From CAXGUU01 sp964012875 (GTDB lineage: Bacteria > Pseudomonadota > Gammaproteobacteria > Ga0077536): a DNA stretch of 5,278 nt. The translations under genes and the position numbers were made by a program. The stretch is from the NCBI GenBank assembly GCA_964012875.1, contig CAXGUU010000236.1, positions 1-5,278 of the forward strand. Reading direction: 5' to 3'. The notes beneath the pieces are model-generated. The model ran no database searches and was not told the origin of the DNA. It saw nothing but the letters and a program-made list of their open reading frames with translations. This document shows positions 1 to 5,278 of this stretch, in pieces (positions within the stretch are counted from its first letter, which is position 1; each line of letters begins with the position of its first letter).

Positions 1-692
1 CACCCGCCGATATAGGGACGCGGGGCAGGTACTCCGTGGGTCTTCATGAACAGGTCGTTATATGCCGAAAGCTCTTCGGCATGCACTTCCCAGGGCTTTT
101 GCGGAATAACGAGGATCCCGAGTCCCAGGTTTGCCATGATTGCGGACGATTCCGGCGAGATGGCAGCGGCATACGTGCGATTTTTGAATGAACGGAAAGG
201 CTCCGGGCGAATCCGGGCCCGCGGCTGTTTGATGAATTCACCGTCGTACTCACAATAGCCTTTTTCGAGGCCGGTCAACACCATGTCGGCGGACTCCACG
301 AAGCGGTCGCGCGACTCGCCCATAGGTACGCGGAAGCCCTCAAATTCGACCCGGCCGAGGCCGCGGCCAACGCCGAGAATCACGCGACCATCGCTCATGC
401 AATCGAGCATCGACACCTTTTCGGCAACTCGCATCGGATCGTTCCACGGCAGGACGATGACCATCGTGCCCAGTTTCACTTTCTTACAAGCCCCGCCCAC
501 GGCCGCCAAGAACTGCGTCACGTCCGGCGTCATGGTGTAGTCGGTAAAATGATGCTCGACGCCCCACACTGATTCGAAACCGAGGTCTTCGGCCATCAGC
601 GCCAGCGCCATGTCATTCTGGTAAACCTCGTAATCAGCGGTGCCTTGATCACGCATAGGGTTTTGAAAAATCGAAGCCATGCCTACGTGCAT
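1..692 (-). CDS. Luciferase-like (LLM class) flavin-dependent oxidoreductase, 3' end outside window
   Basis: The minus-strand reading frame is open for 230 codons and runs off the left edge, so the C-terminus is missing; family members are usually about 340-400 residues. It reads as a bacterial luciferase-like TIM-barrel enzyme, which uses reduced FMN or F420 as cofactor. Visible family marks are the N-terminal strand MHVGMASIF, the block AEDLGFESVWGVEHHF (residues 34-49), TMVIVLPWNDPMRVAEKVSM (76-95) and LGVGRGLGRVEFEGF (106-120), which resembles the GRG...EFEGF segment of alkanal-monooxygenase-like proteins. PQKPWEVHAEEL (197-208) follows. The start at 692 is chosen because an AAAGGAGA Shine-Dalgarno lies seven bases upstream; a second ATG four codons in is less well placed. 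The substrate cannot be told from the sequence. It is transcribed away from the GGDEF gene, with no visible partner in the window. Confidence 0.88.
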   Translation of the reverse strand, partial: MHVGMASIFQNPMRDQGTADYEVYQNDMALALMAEDLGFESVWGVEHHFTDYTMTPDVTQFLAAVGGACKKVKLGTMVIVLPWNDPMRVAEKVSMLDCMSDGRVILGVGRGLGRVEFEGFRVPMGESRDRFVESADMVLTGLEKGYCEYDGEFIKQPRARIRPEPFRSFKNRTYAAAISPESSAIMANLGLGILVIPQKPWEVHAEELSAYNDLFMKTHGVPAPRPYIGG

Positions 693-698
693 TGAAAA

Positions 699-706
699 TC
701 TCCTTT
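699..706 (-). promoter_or_regulatory. Shine-Dalgarno of the luciferase-like gene
   Basis: Read on the minus strand this is AAAGGAGA, with GGAG ending seven bases before the ATG at 692. It is the strongest ribosome binding site in the window and fixes the start of the oxidoreductase gene. Confidence 0.8.
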
Positions 707-1212
707 CGCCATGTAATTTGGAAACCTCAGAAAAATCGCTCTGCCACGCCCAGAGTGCTTCTACGCGCCTCGCGGGCGACCCGCACTTGCGCTGGAAAAC
801 GTCCGCCGTCGAGTGGCGAAATCGATTAGCCAGCGCCCCGAACCTCTTTTCCGGACTCACCGAAGATCGAGCGATAGCTGATAGTGGACGTTCTGGCGCC
901 GATGAAGTCAAGGGTGACGCTGTTCGGAATTGTAAAAAAACGCCACCCTGGGCATGTCGTCATTGCGATATGGCCCGCTATGGTGCCCAATTCTAGAGCG
1001 GGAAATGAGAACCGCTCGAGGCTGTGCCGAGGCGCAGCTGCCGCAATGCCACGGCGTCCCGGGCCCCGGGTTCTCCGTTACTCAGTCTGGCGCCGCGAAC
1101 GCACCGCCGCGCAGGACCTCGCACGACGCTGCGGACCTTGCCACTCCGGTCTGCGCCATCAGCACCGGTCGCTTCGTGCCTGTCTGGCATTGAACCCGCA
1201 ATATCCAATCGC
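707..1212. other. Long divergent intergenic region, no convincing gene
   Basis: About 500 bases separate the divergent oxidoreductase and GGDEF genes. Several short open frames cross it on both strands, but their translations are rich in Arg, Pro and Ala, lack a ribosome binding site and show no family motif, so I treat them as GC-driven chance frames. The open frame of the GGDEF protein extends upstream to a GTG at 1024, but the added 63 residues are Arg/Pro/Ser-rich and unlike a protein N-terminus. The region must hold the promoters of both flanking genes, yet I could not find a -35/-10 pair good enough to annotate. It contains an imperfect inverted repeat (911-919 with 941-949) and a small perfect one (772-776 with 780-784). 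Confidence 0.5.
911..949 (-). repeat. Inverted repeat / potential hairpin
   Basis: The arms are AGGGTGACG (911-919) and CGCCACCCT (941-949) with a 21-base spacer. In a minus-strand transcript all nine positions pair, one of them as G-U; on the plus strand there is one A-C mismatch. The strand bias suggests, weakly, a leader structure of the oxidoreductase mRNA if transcription starts this far upstream (about 220 bases before its start codon). No T-run follows, so it is not an intrinsic terminator. It could equally be a protein-binding dyad or chance. Confidence 0.3.
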
Positions 1213-1899
1213 ATGACAGTCGCTCTCCGTCACGTTGCCAGCTTCTTTTCGGGCCTGGGCTTATCTCTATTCCTTCTGGCACTGGTGACCCGACCGCTTG
1301 TCGCCGAGCACCCATTGCTCACACTGCCCGTTATTGAGTGGCTCGCATTAGGCACACTTATGGTCAGCGACGTGATTGCTGCTTTTTTTAATCGCCGGCG
1401 GGTGTGTGCGCTGCTCGCTATAGCCGCCGCCAGCTATTGGCTCATTCGGACATCGTTGCAGACACCGCTCGGTGAGCCGGCCACCTTCTCGATTTACCTG
1501 CTCGGCGCTATCGCCACTATCGCCGGTGGCGGCCTTGCGTTCGGCCAGCCCGAGCGCGGCCTGCGCACGATTCCGACCTTGGCGGGGCTGGTCGCATCTT
1601 TGGCGCCGGTTCTCCTGGTCGCATGGCTGGCGGCAAACCCGGCAATTGTTGAGAAGGTTCGCCTGTTAGATTGCTTGCCGACGCGTTTCGCCGCGAGCGC
1701 CTGGATACTGCCGACGGGCATCACCGTTGCAGCAGCTATCACCGCCGTTATCGCGGCGTACCAGTGGTTTCGAAGGGGTACACACGAGAGTGCCCTTGCG
1801 GCCACGGCCTGGCTTTCCATGGTTGCAGTTTGGGGCATGTTTGATCGCGACAGTATCTCGCTGGTTGTCTACAGTGCCTTGGAATTGCATCAATTGTGA
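1213..1899 (+). CDS. N-terminal multi-helix membrane segment of the GGDEF protein
   Basis: This open segment encodes 228 residues that are almost entirely hydrophobic helices: approximately 8-30, 41-60, 64-80, 92-112, 121-141, 164-184 and 196-212. A short polar loop, RRGTHES, sits between the last two. It resembles the integral-membrane sensory regions found before GGDEF domains, but I recognise no named sensor family such as MASE1 or MHYT. The frame ends with SALELHQL and a TGA inside what should be the next helix; the +2 frame from the same place continues hydrophobically as LGIASIVMI into the GGDEF linker. As written, the product would be a membrane protein without an output domain. The TGA overlaps a downstream ATG (TGATG, 1897-1901), so reinitiation by ribosomes on the next segment is possible. 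Confidence 0.55.
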   Translation: MTVALRHVASFFSGLGLSLFLLALVTRPLVAEHPLLTLPVIEWLALGTLMVSDVIAAFFNRRRVCALLAIAAASYWLIRTSLQTPLGEPATFSIYLLGAIATIAGGGLAFGQPERGLRTIPTLAGLVASLAPVLLVAWLAANPAIVEKVRLLDCLPTRFAASAWILPTGITVAAAITAVIAAYQWFRRGTHESALAATAWLSMVAVWGMFDRDSISLVVYSALELHQL

Positions 1900-2330
1900 T
1901 GATCAGTCGCAGTGCCTATGAACTTGCCTACCGTAATCAGTTAACGGGCCTGAAGGGACGCCTCGCCATGGATGAACACCTGCAGGCGCTTGGGCGACAC
2001 TACGCCATCGCAATGATCGATATCGTTCACTTCAAACGATTCAACGACACCCACGGTCACGAGATTGGCGATGAAGTTCTGAAAATGGTCGCACTGGAGA
2101 TCGACCAGGTAGGGGGTGGTGGCTCAGCCTACCGCTATGGTGGTGGTGAAGAGTTCAGCGTGCTCTTCCCCGGCCATGATCGAAAGAGTGCTAAACCCTA
2201 CCTTGAGGCGCTGAGGTCGGCGGTGGAAGCGCACAGGATGACGGTCAGGAATCAGGCGGCGCGGCTGCCGCCGGCACAAACGCGGTTCGGAGAACTTCGT
2301 TGCGGTAACAATCAGTGTCGGCGTCGCTGA
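1896..2330 (+). CDS. GGDEF domain segment, C-terminally truncated by frameshift
   Basis: This open segment (GTG at 1896, or ATG at 1899) encodes 144 residues containing most of a GGDEF domain. The entry is AYRNQLTGLKGR (11-22). MIDIVHFKRFNDTHGHEIGDEVL (40-62) supplies the usual metal-binding Asp (D42), Lys47 and guanine-contacting N50 and D59; the second Asp of the common DxD pair is Val44. The signature is RYGGGEEF (80-87), one Gly longer than the usual RYGGEEF. No RxxD inhibitory site is seen at the usual distance upstream. After about residue 120 the frame degenerates (LRCGNNQCRRR), and the final beta strand and helix lie in the next frame. Alone it would be a cytoplasmic, incomplete and probably inactive domain. 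It starts inside the stop of the membrane segment and has only a weak GGAA ribosome signal. Confidence 0.55.
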   Translation: MMISRSAYELAYRNQLTGLKGRLAMDEHLQALGRHYAIAMIDIVHFKRFNDTHGHEIGDEVLKMVALEIDQVGGGGSAYRYGGGEEFSVLFPGHDRKSAKPYLEALRSAVEAHRMTVRNQAARLPPAQTRFGELRCGNNQCRRR

Positions 2331-2427
2331 CCGCACTGGCAAACACGACACTGCGACTGCAGTATTGAAGGCGGCCGACCAGGCGCTCTATCGGGCTAAG
2401 CGAGCAGGGCGGAATCGCGTGAGCTAG
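2287..2427 (+). pseudogene. Frameshifted C-terminal end of the GGDEF domain
   Basis: From TCG at 2287 this frame reads SENFVAVTISVGVADRTGK, followed by LKAADQALYRAKRAGRNRVS and a TAG at 2425. These are the two closing blocks of a GGDEF domain: the S(I/V)GVA strand, and the AD.ALY.AK..GRNRV helix and tail. It has no start codon or ribosome site of its own, so it can only be the detached end of the gene upstream. Skipping one base, for example one T of the TT at 2286-2287, joins it to the previous segment as QTR-SENF. The exact shift point cannot be fixed, because the region 2249-2286 is a poorly conserved linker and reads plausibly in both frames. Confidence 0.75.
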
Positions 2428-2469
2428 GGCGCGGCTCTATGCCGCCGGGAGCCTGCCCCCGCCGCTCGC

Positions 2470-2475
2470 TATACT
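2470..2475 (+). promoter_or_regulatory. Candidate -10 element upstream of the ABC exporter
   Basis: TATACT matches the sigma-70 -10 consensus at five of six positions. It would place a transcript start near 2482, about ten bases before the ribosome binding site. The expected -35 position (about 2447-2452) is GGGAGC, a poor match, so the call is tentative. It fits the exporter having its own transcript rather than depending on the broken gene upstream. Confidence 0.35.
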
Positions 2476-2491
2476 GCAGCGGTTATTTCTT

Positions 2492-2497
2492 GGGAGA
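2492..2497 (+). promoter_or_regulatory. Shine-Dalgarno deciding a TTG start for the ABC exporter
   Basis: GGGAGA sits seven bases before an in-frame TTG at 2505 but seventeen bases before the first well-placed ATG at 2514. Spacing therefore favours the TTG as start codon, adding three residues (MQH) ahead of MRTHAGRK. The longer open frame back to 2439 is unlikely to be used, because it would start upstream of the -10 candidate. Confidence 0.5.
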
Positions 2498-2504
2498 CCA
2501 ATTC

Positions 2505-4343
2505 TTGCAGCACATGCGAACACATGCGGGGCGTAAGACCGACGGCCACTTTGAATGGGGTGCGCTTAAAGCGCTGCTGCCGCACCTCTGGCCAGCGGGC
2601 AAAACGGCGATTCGCGCACGGGTCGTTGTTGCACTTGGCTTTCTGGCCTGCGCAAAACTGGCGACGGTGTACGTGCCTTTGCTGTACAAGGAAATGGTTG
2701 ACCTGTTCTCCAGTCCGGACCAGCTGCCGGTCACGCTGCCACTCGCTTTGCTGCTGGCCTACGGTGGCCTGCGTGTCCTGCAAATTGCGTTTGCAGAGTT
2801 ACGCGATTGGGTTTTCGCCAGGGTCGCGCAGGGTGCCATCCGCGATGTTGCATTGCAGACATTTCGTCACCTCCATCGTCTGGCGCTGAGGTTTCACCTG
2901 GACCGCCAGACAGGTGGTTTATCGCGCGCCATCGAACGTGGCACCAAGGGCATCGATTTCCTGTTGACGTTCATGCTGTTCAACATTATCCCCACGCTGC
3001 TCGAGATCATGTTGGTGTGCGGCATTCTGTGGGCGCTGTTCAGTGTGTGGTACGCGCTGGTGACGTTCGTCACCATCATGAGCTACATCGCCTACACGCT
3101 GATCGTCACGGAGTGGCGTTTGAAATACCGACGCCGCATGAACGATACCGACCAGGAAGCAAACACGCGTGCGATAGACAGTCTGCTGAACTATGAGACT
3201 GTGAAGTACTTCGGCAATGAGGATTACGAAGCAACGCGCTATGACAACGCGCTGGCGCGCTACGAACGCGCAGCGGTGACCAGCAAAATGTCGCTGGCAA
3301 TGCTGAATATCGGGCAGGCCGCGATCATCGGGGTGGGGCTGACGATCGTCATGGCGATGGCCGGCAAGGGCGTGATCGACGGGGGGATGAGCGTCGGCGA
3401 CTTCGTGCTCGTCAACACCTACCTGATTCAGCTCTACATGCCGCTTAATTTTCTGGGTTTCGTCTATCGTGAAATCAAACAATCACTCACTGACATGGAG
3501 GCAATGTTCCACTTGCTGGACGTCAATACGGAAGTGGAGGACTCACCGGATGCTGAACCTTTGCCCCCGGGTCCCGGCGCAATTGCTTTCGACCACGTGA
3601 GTTTCGCCTATGACGAGCGCCGCAACATCCTCAATGGTTTCGATTTGTCTGTTGCCGCCGGACACCGTATCGCGATTGTTGGCGCTAGCGGCGCAGGCAA
3701 ATCGACGATTGCGCGCCTGATGTTTCGTTTTTATGACGTTACTGGCGGAGCGATAAAAATCGACGGCTGGGACATCCGCGACATCACGCAAAAGAGTCTG
3801 CGCCAGGCGATCGGCGTCGTACCGCAGGACACGGTGCTGTTCAACGATACGGTGTACTACAACATCGCTTACGGGCGCCCGTCGGCAACACCAGCGGAAA
3901 TTGAGGAAGCGGCGAGGCTTGCGCAGATCCACGATTTCATCATGGCCTCACCCGACGGCTACCAGACGATGGTTGGTGAGCGCGGGCTCAAACTCTCCGG
4001 CGGCGAAAAGCAACGAGTGGCTATCGCGCGTACGATCCTGAAAGATCCCCGCATTCTAATTTTCGACGAGGCCACGTCTGCGCTCGATACGCGCACAGAG
4101 CGTGACATACAGGTTGCGCTGCGCGAAGTATCGCGCGGGCATACGACGCTGGTGATTGCACACCGGCTGTCGACTGTCGTTGATGCTGATGAGATTATCG
4201 TCCTGCAGCAGGGGGAGATTGTTGAGCGCGGCAGGCACCCCGAGCTGCTGGCAGCGAAGGGCCACTACGCGATCATGTGGCAACGCCAGCAAGAGCACGA
4301 GCACCACCTGCTGGGCGAAGATACTGTGCCGGAGCCAGCCTGA
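2505..4343 (+). CDS. atm1: Atm1/ABCB7-type ABC exporter (fused permease and ATPase)
   Basis: This is an intact half-transporter of 612 residues, or 609 from the ATG at 2514; it would act as a homodimer in the inner membrane. Counting from that ATG, residues 34-318 form the six-helix exporter domain and 355-590 the ATPase. ATPase motifs are all present: Walker A GASGAGKST (390-398), Q-loop Gln438, signature LSGGEKQ (494-500), Walker B ILIFDEAT (514-521), D-loop SALD and switch His550. Subfamily marks are LLNYETVKYFGNE (224-236), and LNFLGFVYREIKQSLTDMEAMF (311-332) before the linker; these are typical of mitochondrial Atm1 and its bacterial relatives. From the family I infer export of glutathione conjugates, persulfides or metal-thiol complexes, serving sulfur/iron homeostasis or heavy-metal tolerance. 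The tail carries a small His cluster, HEHH (595-598). Its nearest neighbours give no substrate clue. Alternatives such as MsbA-like lipid export fit the subfamily motifs less well. Confidence 0.93.
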   Translation: MQHMRTHAGRKTDGHFEWGALKALLPHLWPAGKTAIRARVVVALGFLACAKLATVYVPLLYKEMVDLFSSPDQLPVTLPLALLLAYGGLRVLQIAFAELRDWVFARVAQGAIRDVALQTFRHLHRLALRFHLDRQTGGLSRAIERGTKGIDFLLTFMLFNIIPTLLEIMLVCGILWALFSVWYALVTFVTIMSYIAYTLIVTEWRLKYRRRMNDTDQEANTRAIDSLLNYETVKYFGNEDYEATRYDNALARYERAAVTSKMSLAMLNIGQAAIIGVGLTIVMAMAGKGVIDGGMSVGDFVLVNTYLIQLYMPLNFLGFVYREIKQSLTDMEAMFHLLDVNTEVEDSPDAEPLPPGPGAIAFDHVSFAYDERRNILNGFDLSVAAGHRIAIVGASGAGKSTIARLMFRFYDVTGGAIKIDGWDIRDITQKSLRQAIGVVPQDTVLFNDTVYYNIAYGRPSATPAEIEEAARLAQIHDFIMASPDGYQTMVGERGLKLSGGEKQRVAIARTILKDPRILIFDEATSALDTRTERDIQVALREVSRGHTTLVIAHRLSTVVDADEIIVLQQGEIVERGRHPELLAAKGHYAIMWQRQQEHEHHLLGEDTVPEPA

Positions 4344-4352
4344 TTCCGGCGC
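4326..4352 (+). other. Hairpin over the stop codon of the exporter
   Basis: GTGCCGGA (4326-4333) pairs with TCCGGCGC (4345-4352), eight pairs including one G-U, enclosing an 11-base loop that contains the TGA stop. No T-run follows, so it is not a canonical intrinsic terminator. It may stabilise the 3' end of the message or be incidental. Confidence 0.3.
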
Positions 4353-4445
4353 TGAGTTCGGGGAATTTGATGTTTCCAAGCGATAATTGAGTCACGGTGT
4401 CGCATCCATCGCAAGCGGTTCTCAAACGGTACGGGCTATTGCAGG

Positions 4446-4451
4446 TATGAT
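4446..4451 (+). promoter_or_regulatory. Weak candidate -10 element for lemA
   Basis: TATGAT matches the sigma-70 -10 consensus at five of six positions and lies 81 bases before the lemA start, in the 189-base spacer after the exporter gene. No good -35 is found at 16-18 bases upstream; the nearest TTCTCA (4419-4424) is 21 bases away. The spacer length and the separate ribosome site suggest lemA has its own promoter, but this site is only a candidate. Apart from this the spacer shows no gene. Confidence 0.25.
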
Positions 4452-4518
4452 TCCGACCGAAGGCAGTAAAGCGGAACTAAACGACTGAATATTCTGGTTG
4501 CCATGACAGTTGGTGACA

Positions 4519-4523
4519 GAGGG
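4519..4523 (+). promoter_or_regulatory. Shine-Dalgarno of lemA
   Basis: GAGGG ends nine bases before the ATG at 4533. It supports that ATG, which also begins the expected N-terminal membrane segment. Confidence 0.6.
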
Positions 4524-4532
4524 AAATGACCC

Positions 4533-5123
4533 ATGGATTTAGGCACGCTCATACTTTTGGTGATTTTGATTGGTGTCGCCCTTTACGGCGTCGGAATCTA
4601 TAACGGACTGGTGGCGGCGCGTAACCAGTTCAAAAATGCATTTGCGCAAATCGACGTTCAGCTTAAACGTCGATATGACTTGATCCCGAATCTGGTTGAA
4701 ACGGCCAAGGGCTATTTGTCACATGAGCGTGAAACCCTCGAAGCCGTCATCCAGGCTCGCAATCAGGCCCAGTCTGCCTCGCAGGCCGCGTCCGCGCGCC
4801 CTGACGATGCCGGGGCCATTGCTGGTCTTGCGGCCGCAGAAGGGGTTCTGACAGGCGCCATGGGCCGCTTTTTCGCGCTCGCAGAGGCTTATCCGGATTT
4901 GAAGGCGAATGAAACAATGAATTCGCTGATGGAAGAACTGACCAGCACGGAAAACAAGATTGCGTTTTCCCGTCAGCACTTCAATGACGCGGTGACTGCG
5001 TATAACAACCGACGCGAACAGTTTCCGAACAACATCGTCAGCGGCATGTTTAATTTCGCTGCTGCGGAATTGTTGGAAGTGAAGGAAGAGGAGATACGCG
5101 AAGCGCCAAGCGTCTCTTTCTAG
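4533..5123 (+). CDS. lemA: LemA family protein
   Basis: An intact 196-residue protein, of normal length for LemA. One N-terminal membrane helix (about residues 4-23, LGTLILLVILIGVALYGVGI) is followed by a long, mostly alpha-helical soluble domain. Family blocks are YNGLVAARNQFKNAFAQIDV (23-42), QLKRRYDLIPNLVETAKGY (43-61), AYPDLKANETM (119-129) and ENKIAFSRQHFNDAVTAYN (140-158), with FPNN (164-167) and a C-terminal Phe. The domain forms an antiparallel helical bundle, expected on the outer face of the membrane. The biochemical role of LemA is unknown. In many bacteria the gene sits beside TPM-domain (YgcG-like) or HtpX-like M48 peptidase genes and envelope-stress functions are suspected, but no such partner is seen in the 155 bases that follow here. 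The coding sequence is clean, with no frameshift. Confidence 0.95.
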   Translation: MDLGTLILLVILIGVALYGVGIYNGLVAARNQFKNAFAQIDVQLKRRYDLIPNLVETAKGYLSHERETLEAVIQARNQAQSASQAASARPDDAGAIAGLAAAEGVLTGAMGRFFALAEAYPDLKANETMNSLMEELTSTENKIAFSRQHFNDAVTAYNNRREQFPNNIVSGMFNFAAAELLEVKEEEIREAPSVSF

Positions 5124-5211
5124 CGCAATCGACGGCGACTCTCGTCATTAACGAAACCAGCAGGACGATGCAAGACGTGGCGAGGAAGGCCAGCGACAAG
5201 GCGTGGGCGAG

Positions 5212-5254
5212 TCGAGAACCGGAGTTTACTGGCGTAAATGAGTCTGGCCGTCGA
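5212..5254 (+). other. Bulged stem-loop of unknown role downstream of lemA
   Basis: The region folds into a compact stem. GTTTAC (5224-5229) pairs with GTAAAT (5234-5239) around a TGGC loop. CCGGA (5219-5223) pairs with TCTGG (5243-5247) after a three-base GAG bulge on the 3' side. TCGA (5212-5215) pairs with TCGA (5251-5254) across a symmetrical three-by-three internal loop. That is fifteen pairs, two of them G-U. No T-run follows, so it is not an intrinsic terminator. It could be part of a structured RNA (leader, small RNA, or the edge of a group II intron or other element continuing past the window). The identity is open. Confidence 0.4.
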
Positions 5255-5278
5255 ACCCGTAACGGACCCAATGGCCAC

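Larger units (their letters stand above)
1213..2427 (+). pseudogene. Membrane-anchored diguanylate cyclase (GGDEF protein), disrupted by two compensating frameshifts
   Basis: Three consecutive open segments together spell one GGDEF protein of about 405 residues: seven or eight membrane helices, a short linker and a complete GGDEF domain. Such proteins condense two GTP into cyclic di-GMP at the inner membrane, with the helices as a presumed sensor. The segments lie in frames 1, 0 and 1, so a one-base loss near 1876-1880 is cancelled by a one-base gain between about 2249 and 2287. Rejoining them restores the last helix (ISLVVYSALGIASIVMI), the domain start (YELAYRNQLTGLKGR) and the domain end (VAVTISVGVADRTGK, LKAADQALYRAKRAGRNRVS). 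The ATG at 1213 is chosen because the hydrophobic N-terminus starts there; no clear Shine-Dalgarno precedes it. This may be a decayed gene, or an intact gene with two indel errors in the sequence. Programmed frameshifting is unlikely, as no slippery heptamer is seen. Confidence 0.75.

Noticed and set aside
1024..1212. In-frame upstream extension of the GGDEF membrane protein from a GTG codon
   Set aside because: The extra 63 residues are low-complexity Arg/Pro/Ser/Ala without a motif. The hydrophobic N-terminal helix begins right after the ATG at 1213.
884..1216. Open plus-strand frame containing RRCGPCHSG, a CXXCH haem-binding-like motif at about 1130-1144
   Set aside because: There is no signal peptide, no ribosome binding site, no downstream axial Met in a sensible context, and the rest of the translation is Arg/Pro-rich. 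A single CXXCH in GC-rich noncoding DNA is easily chance.
2919..3482. Long minus-strand open frame (187 codons) inside the exporter gene
   Set aside because: It lies fully antisense to the clearly conserved transporter and its translation is His/Val/Asp/Arg-rich without motifs, which is typical of a shadow frame in GC-rich coding DNA.
4326..4365. Intrinsic terminator after the ABC exporter
   Set aside because: The hairpin at 4326-4352 is real on paper but is followed by GC-rich sequence without a T-run, and it includes the stop codon.
5050..5271. Minus-strand open frame with a hydrophobic stretch (LAHALSLAFLATSCIVLLVSLM)
   Set aside because: It overlaps the intact 3' end of lemA by more than 70 bases on the opposite strand, has Arg-rich flanks and no ribosome site or recognised family. 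It is more likely an antisense shadow.
5168..5278. Plus-strand open frame from ATG 5168 (MQDVARKASDKAWASREPEF...) running off the right edge
   Set aside because: It is only 37 codons long, with no recognised motif and a mediocre ribosome site. It overlaps the stable hairpin, so I cannot support it as a gene, although the next gene or element might begin here.

Overview
The window is 5,278 bases of roughly 58% GC, densely coded bacterial DNA. The gene set is a flavin-dependent luciferase-like oxidoreductase, a membrane-bound GGDEF protein, an Atm1-type ABC exporter and a LemA protein. Together with the GGDEF style (hydrophobic multi-helix N-terminus, then a GGGG..YRYGG block), this suggests a free-living proteobacterium, most likely a gammaproteobacterium. 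That placement is an inference from protein character, not from a marker gene.

Layout. Positions 1-692 (minus strand) hold the first 230 codons of a luciferase-like monooxygenase family protein whose 3' end lies outside the window. Positions 693-1212 are a divergent gap of about 520 bases with no convincing gene. Positions 1213-2427 (plus) hold a diguanylate cyclase-like gene with about seven or eight membrane helices and a GGDEF domain. As written it is broken twice: a -1 shift near 1878 inside the last membrane helix and a compensating +1 shift between about 2249 and 2287. Its active-site loop also carries one extra glycine. Positions 2505-4343 (plus) hold an intact Atm1/ABCB7-type exporter half-transporter, probably starting at a TTG codon. 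Positions 4344-4532 are a spacer with a weak promoter candidate. Positions 4533-5123 (plus) hold an intact lemA gene. The last 155 bases carry no recognised gene but contain a well-paired, bulged hairpin.

How the genes relate. The three plus-strand loci are co-directional. Their spacers (77 and 189 bases) and individual Shine-Dalgarno signals fit separate or loosely linked transcription units rather than one tight operon. The exporter would move glutathione-linked compounds out of the cytoplasm. LemA is a small membrane-anchored protein of unknown biochemical role. The GGDEF protein, if ever functional, would make cyclic di-GMP. No shared pathway is evident.

The most noteworthy signals are the double-frameshifted GGDEF gene with its expanded GGT run, and the unexplained RNA-like hairpin at the right edge. 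I do not see strong evidence for an undescribed multi-gene system in this window.
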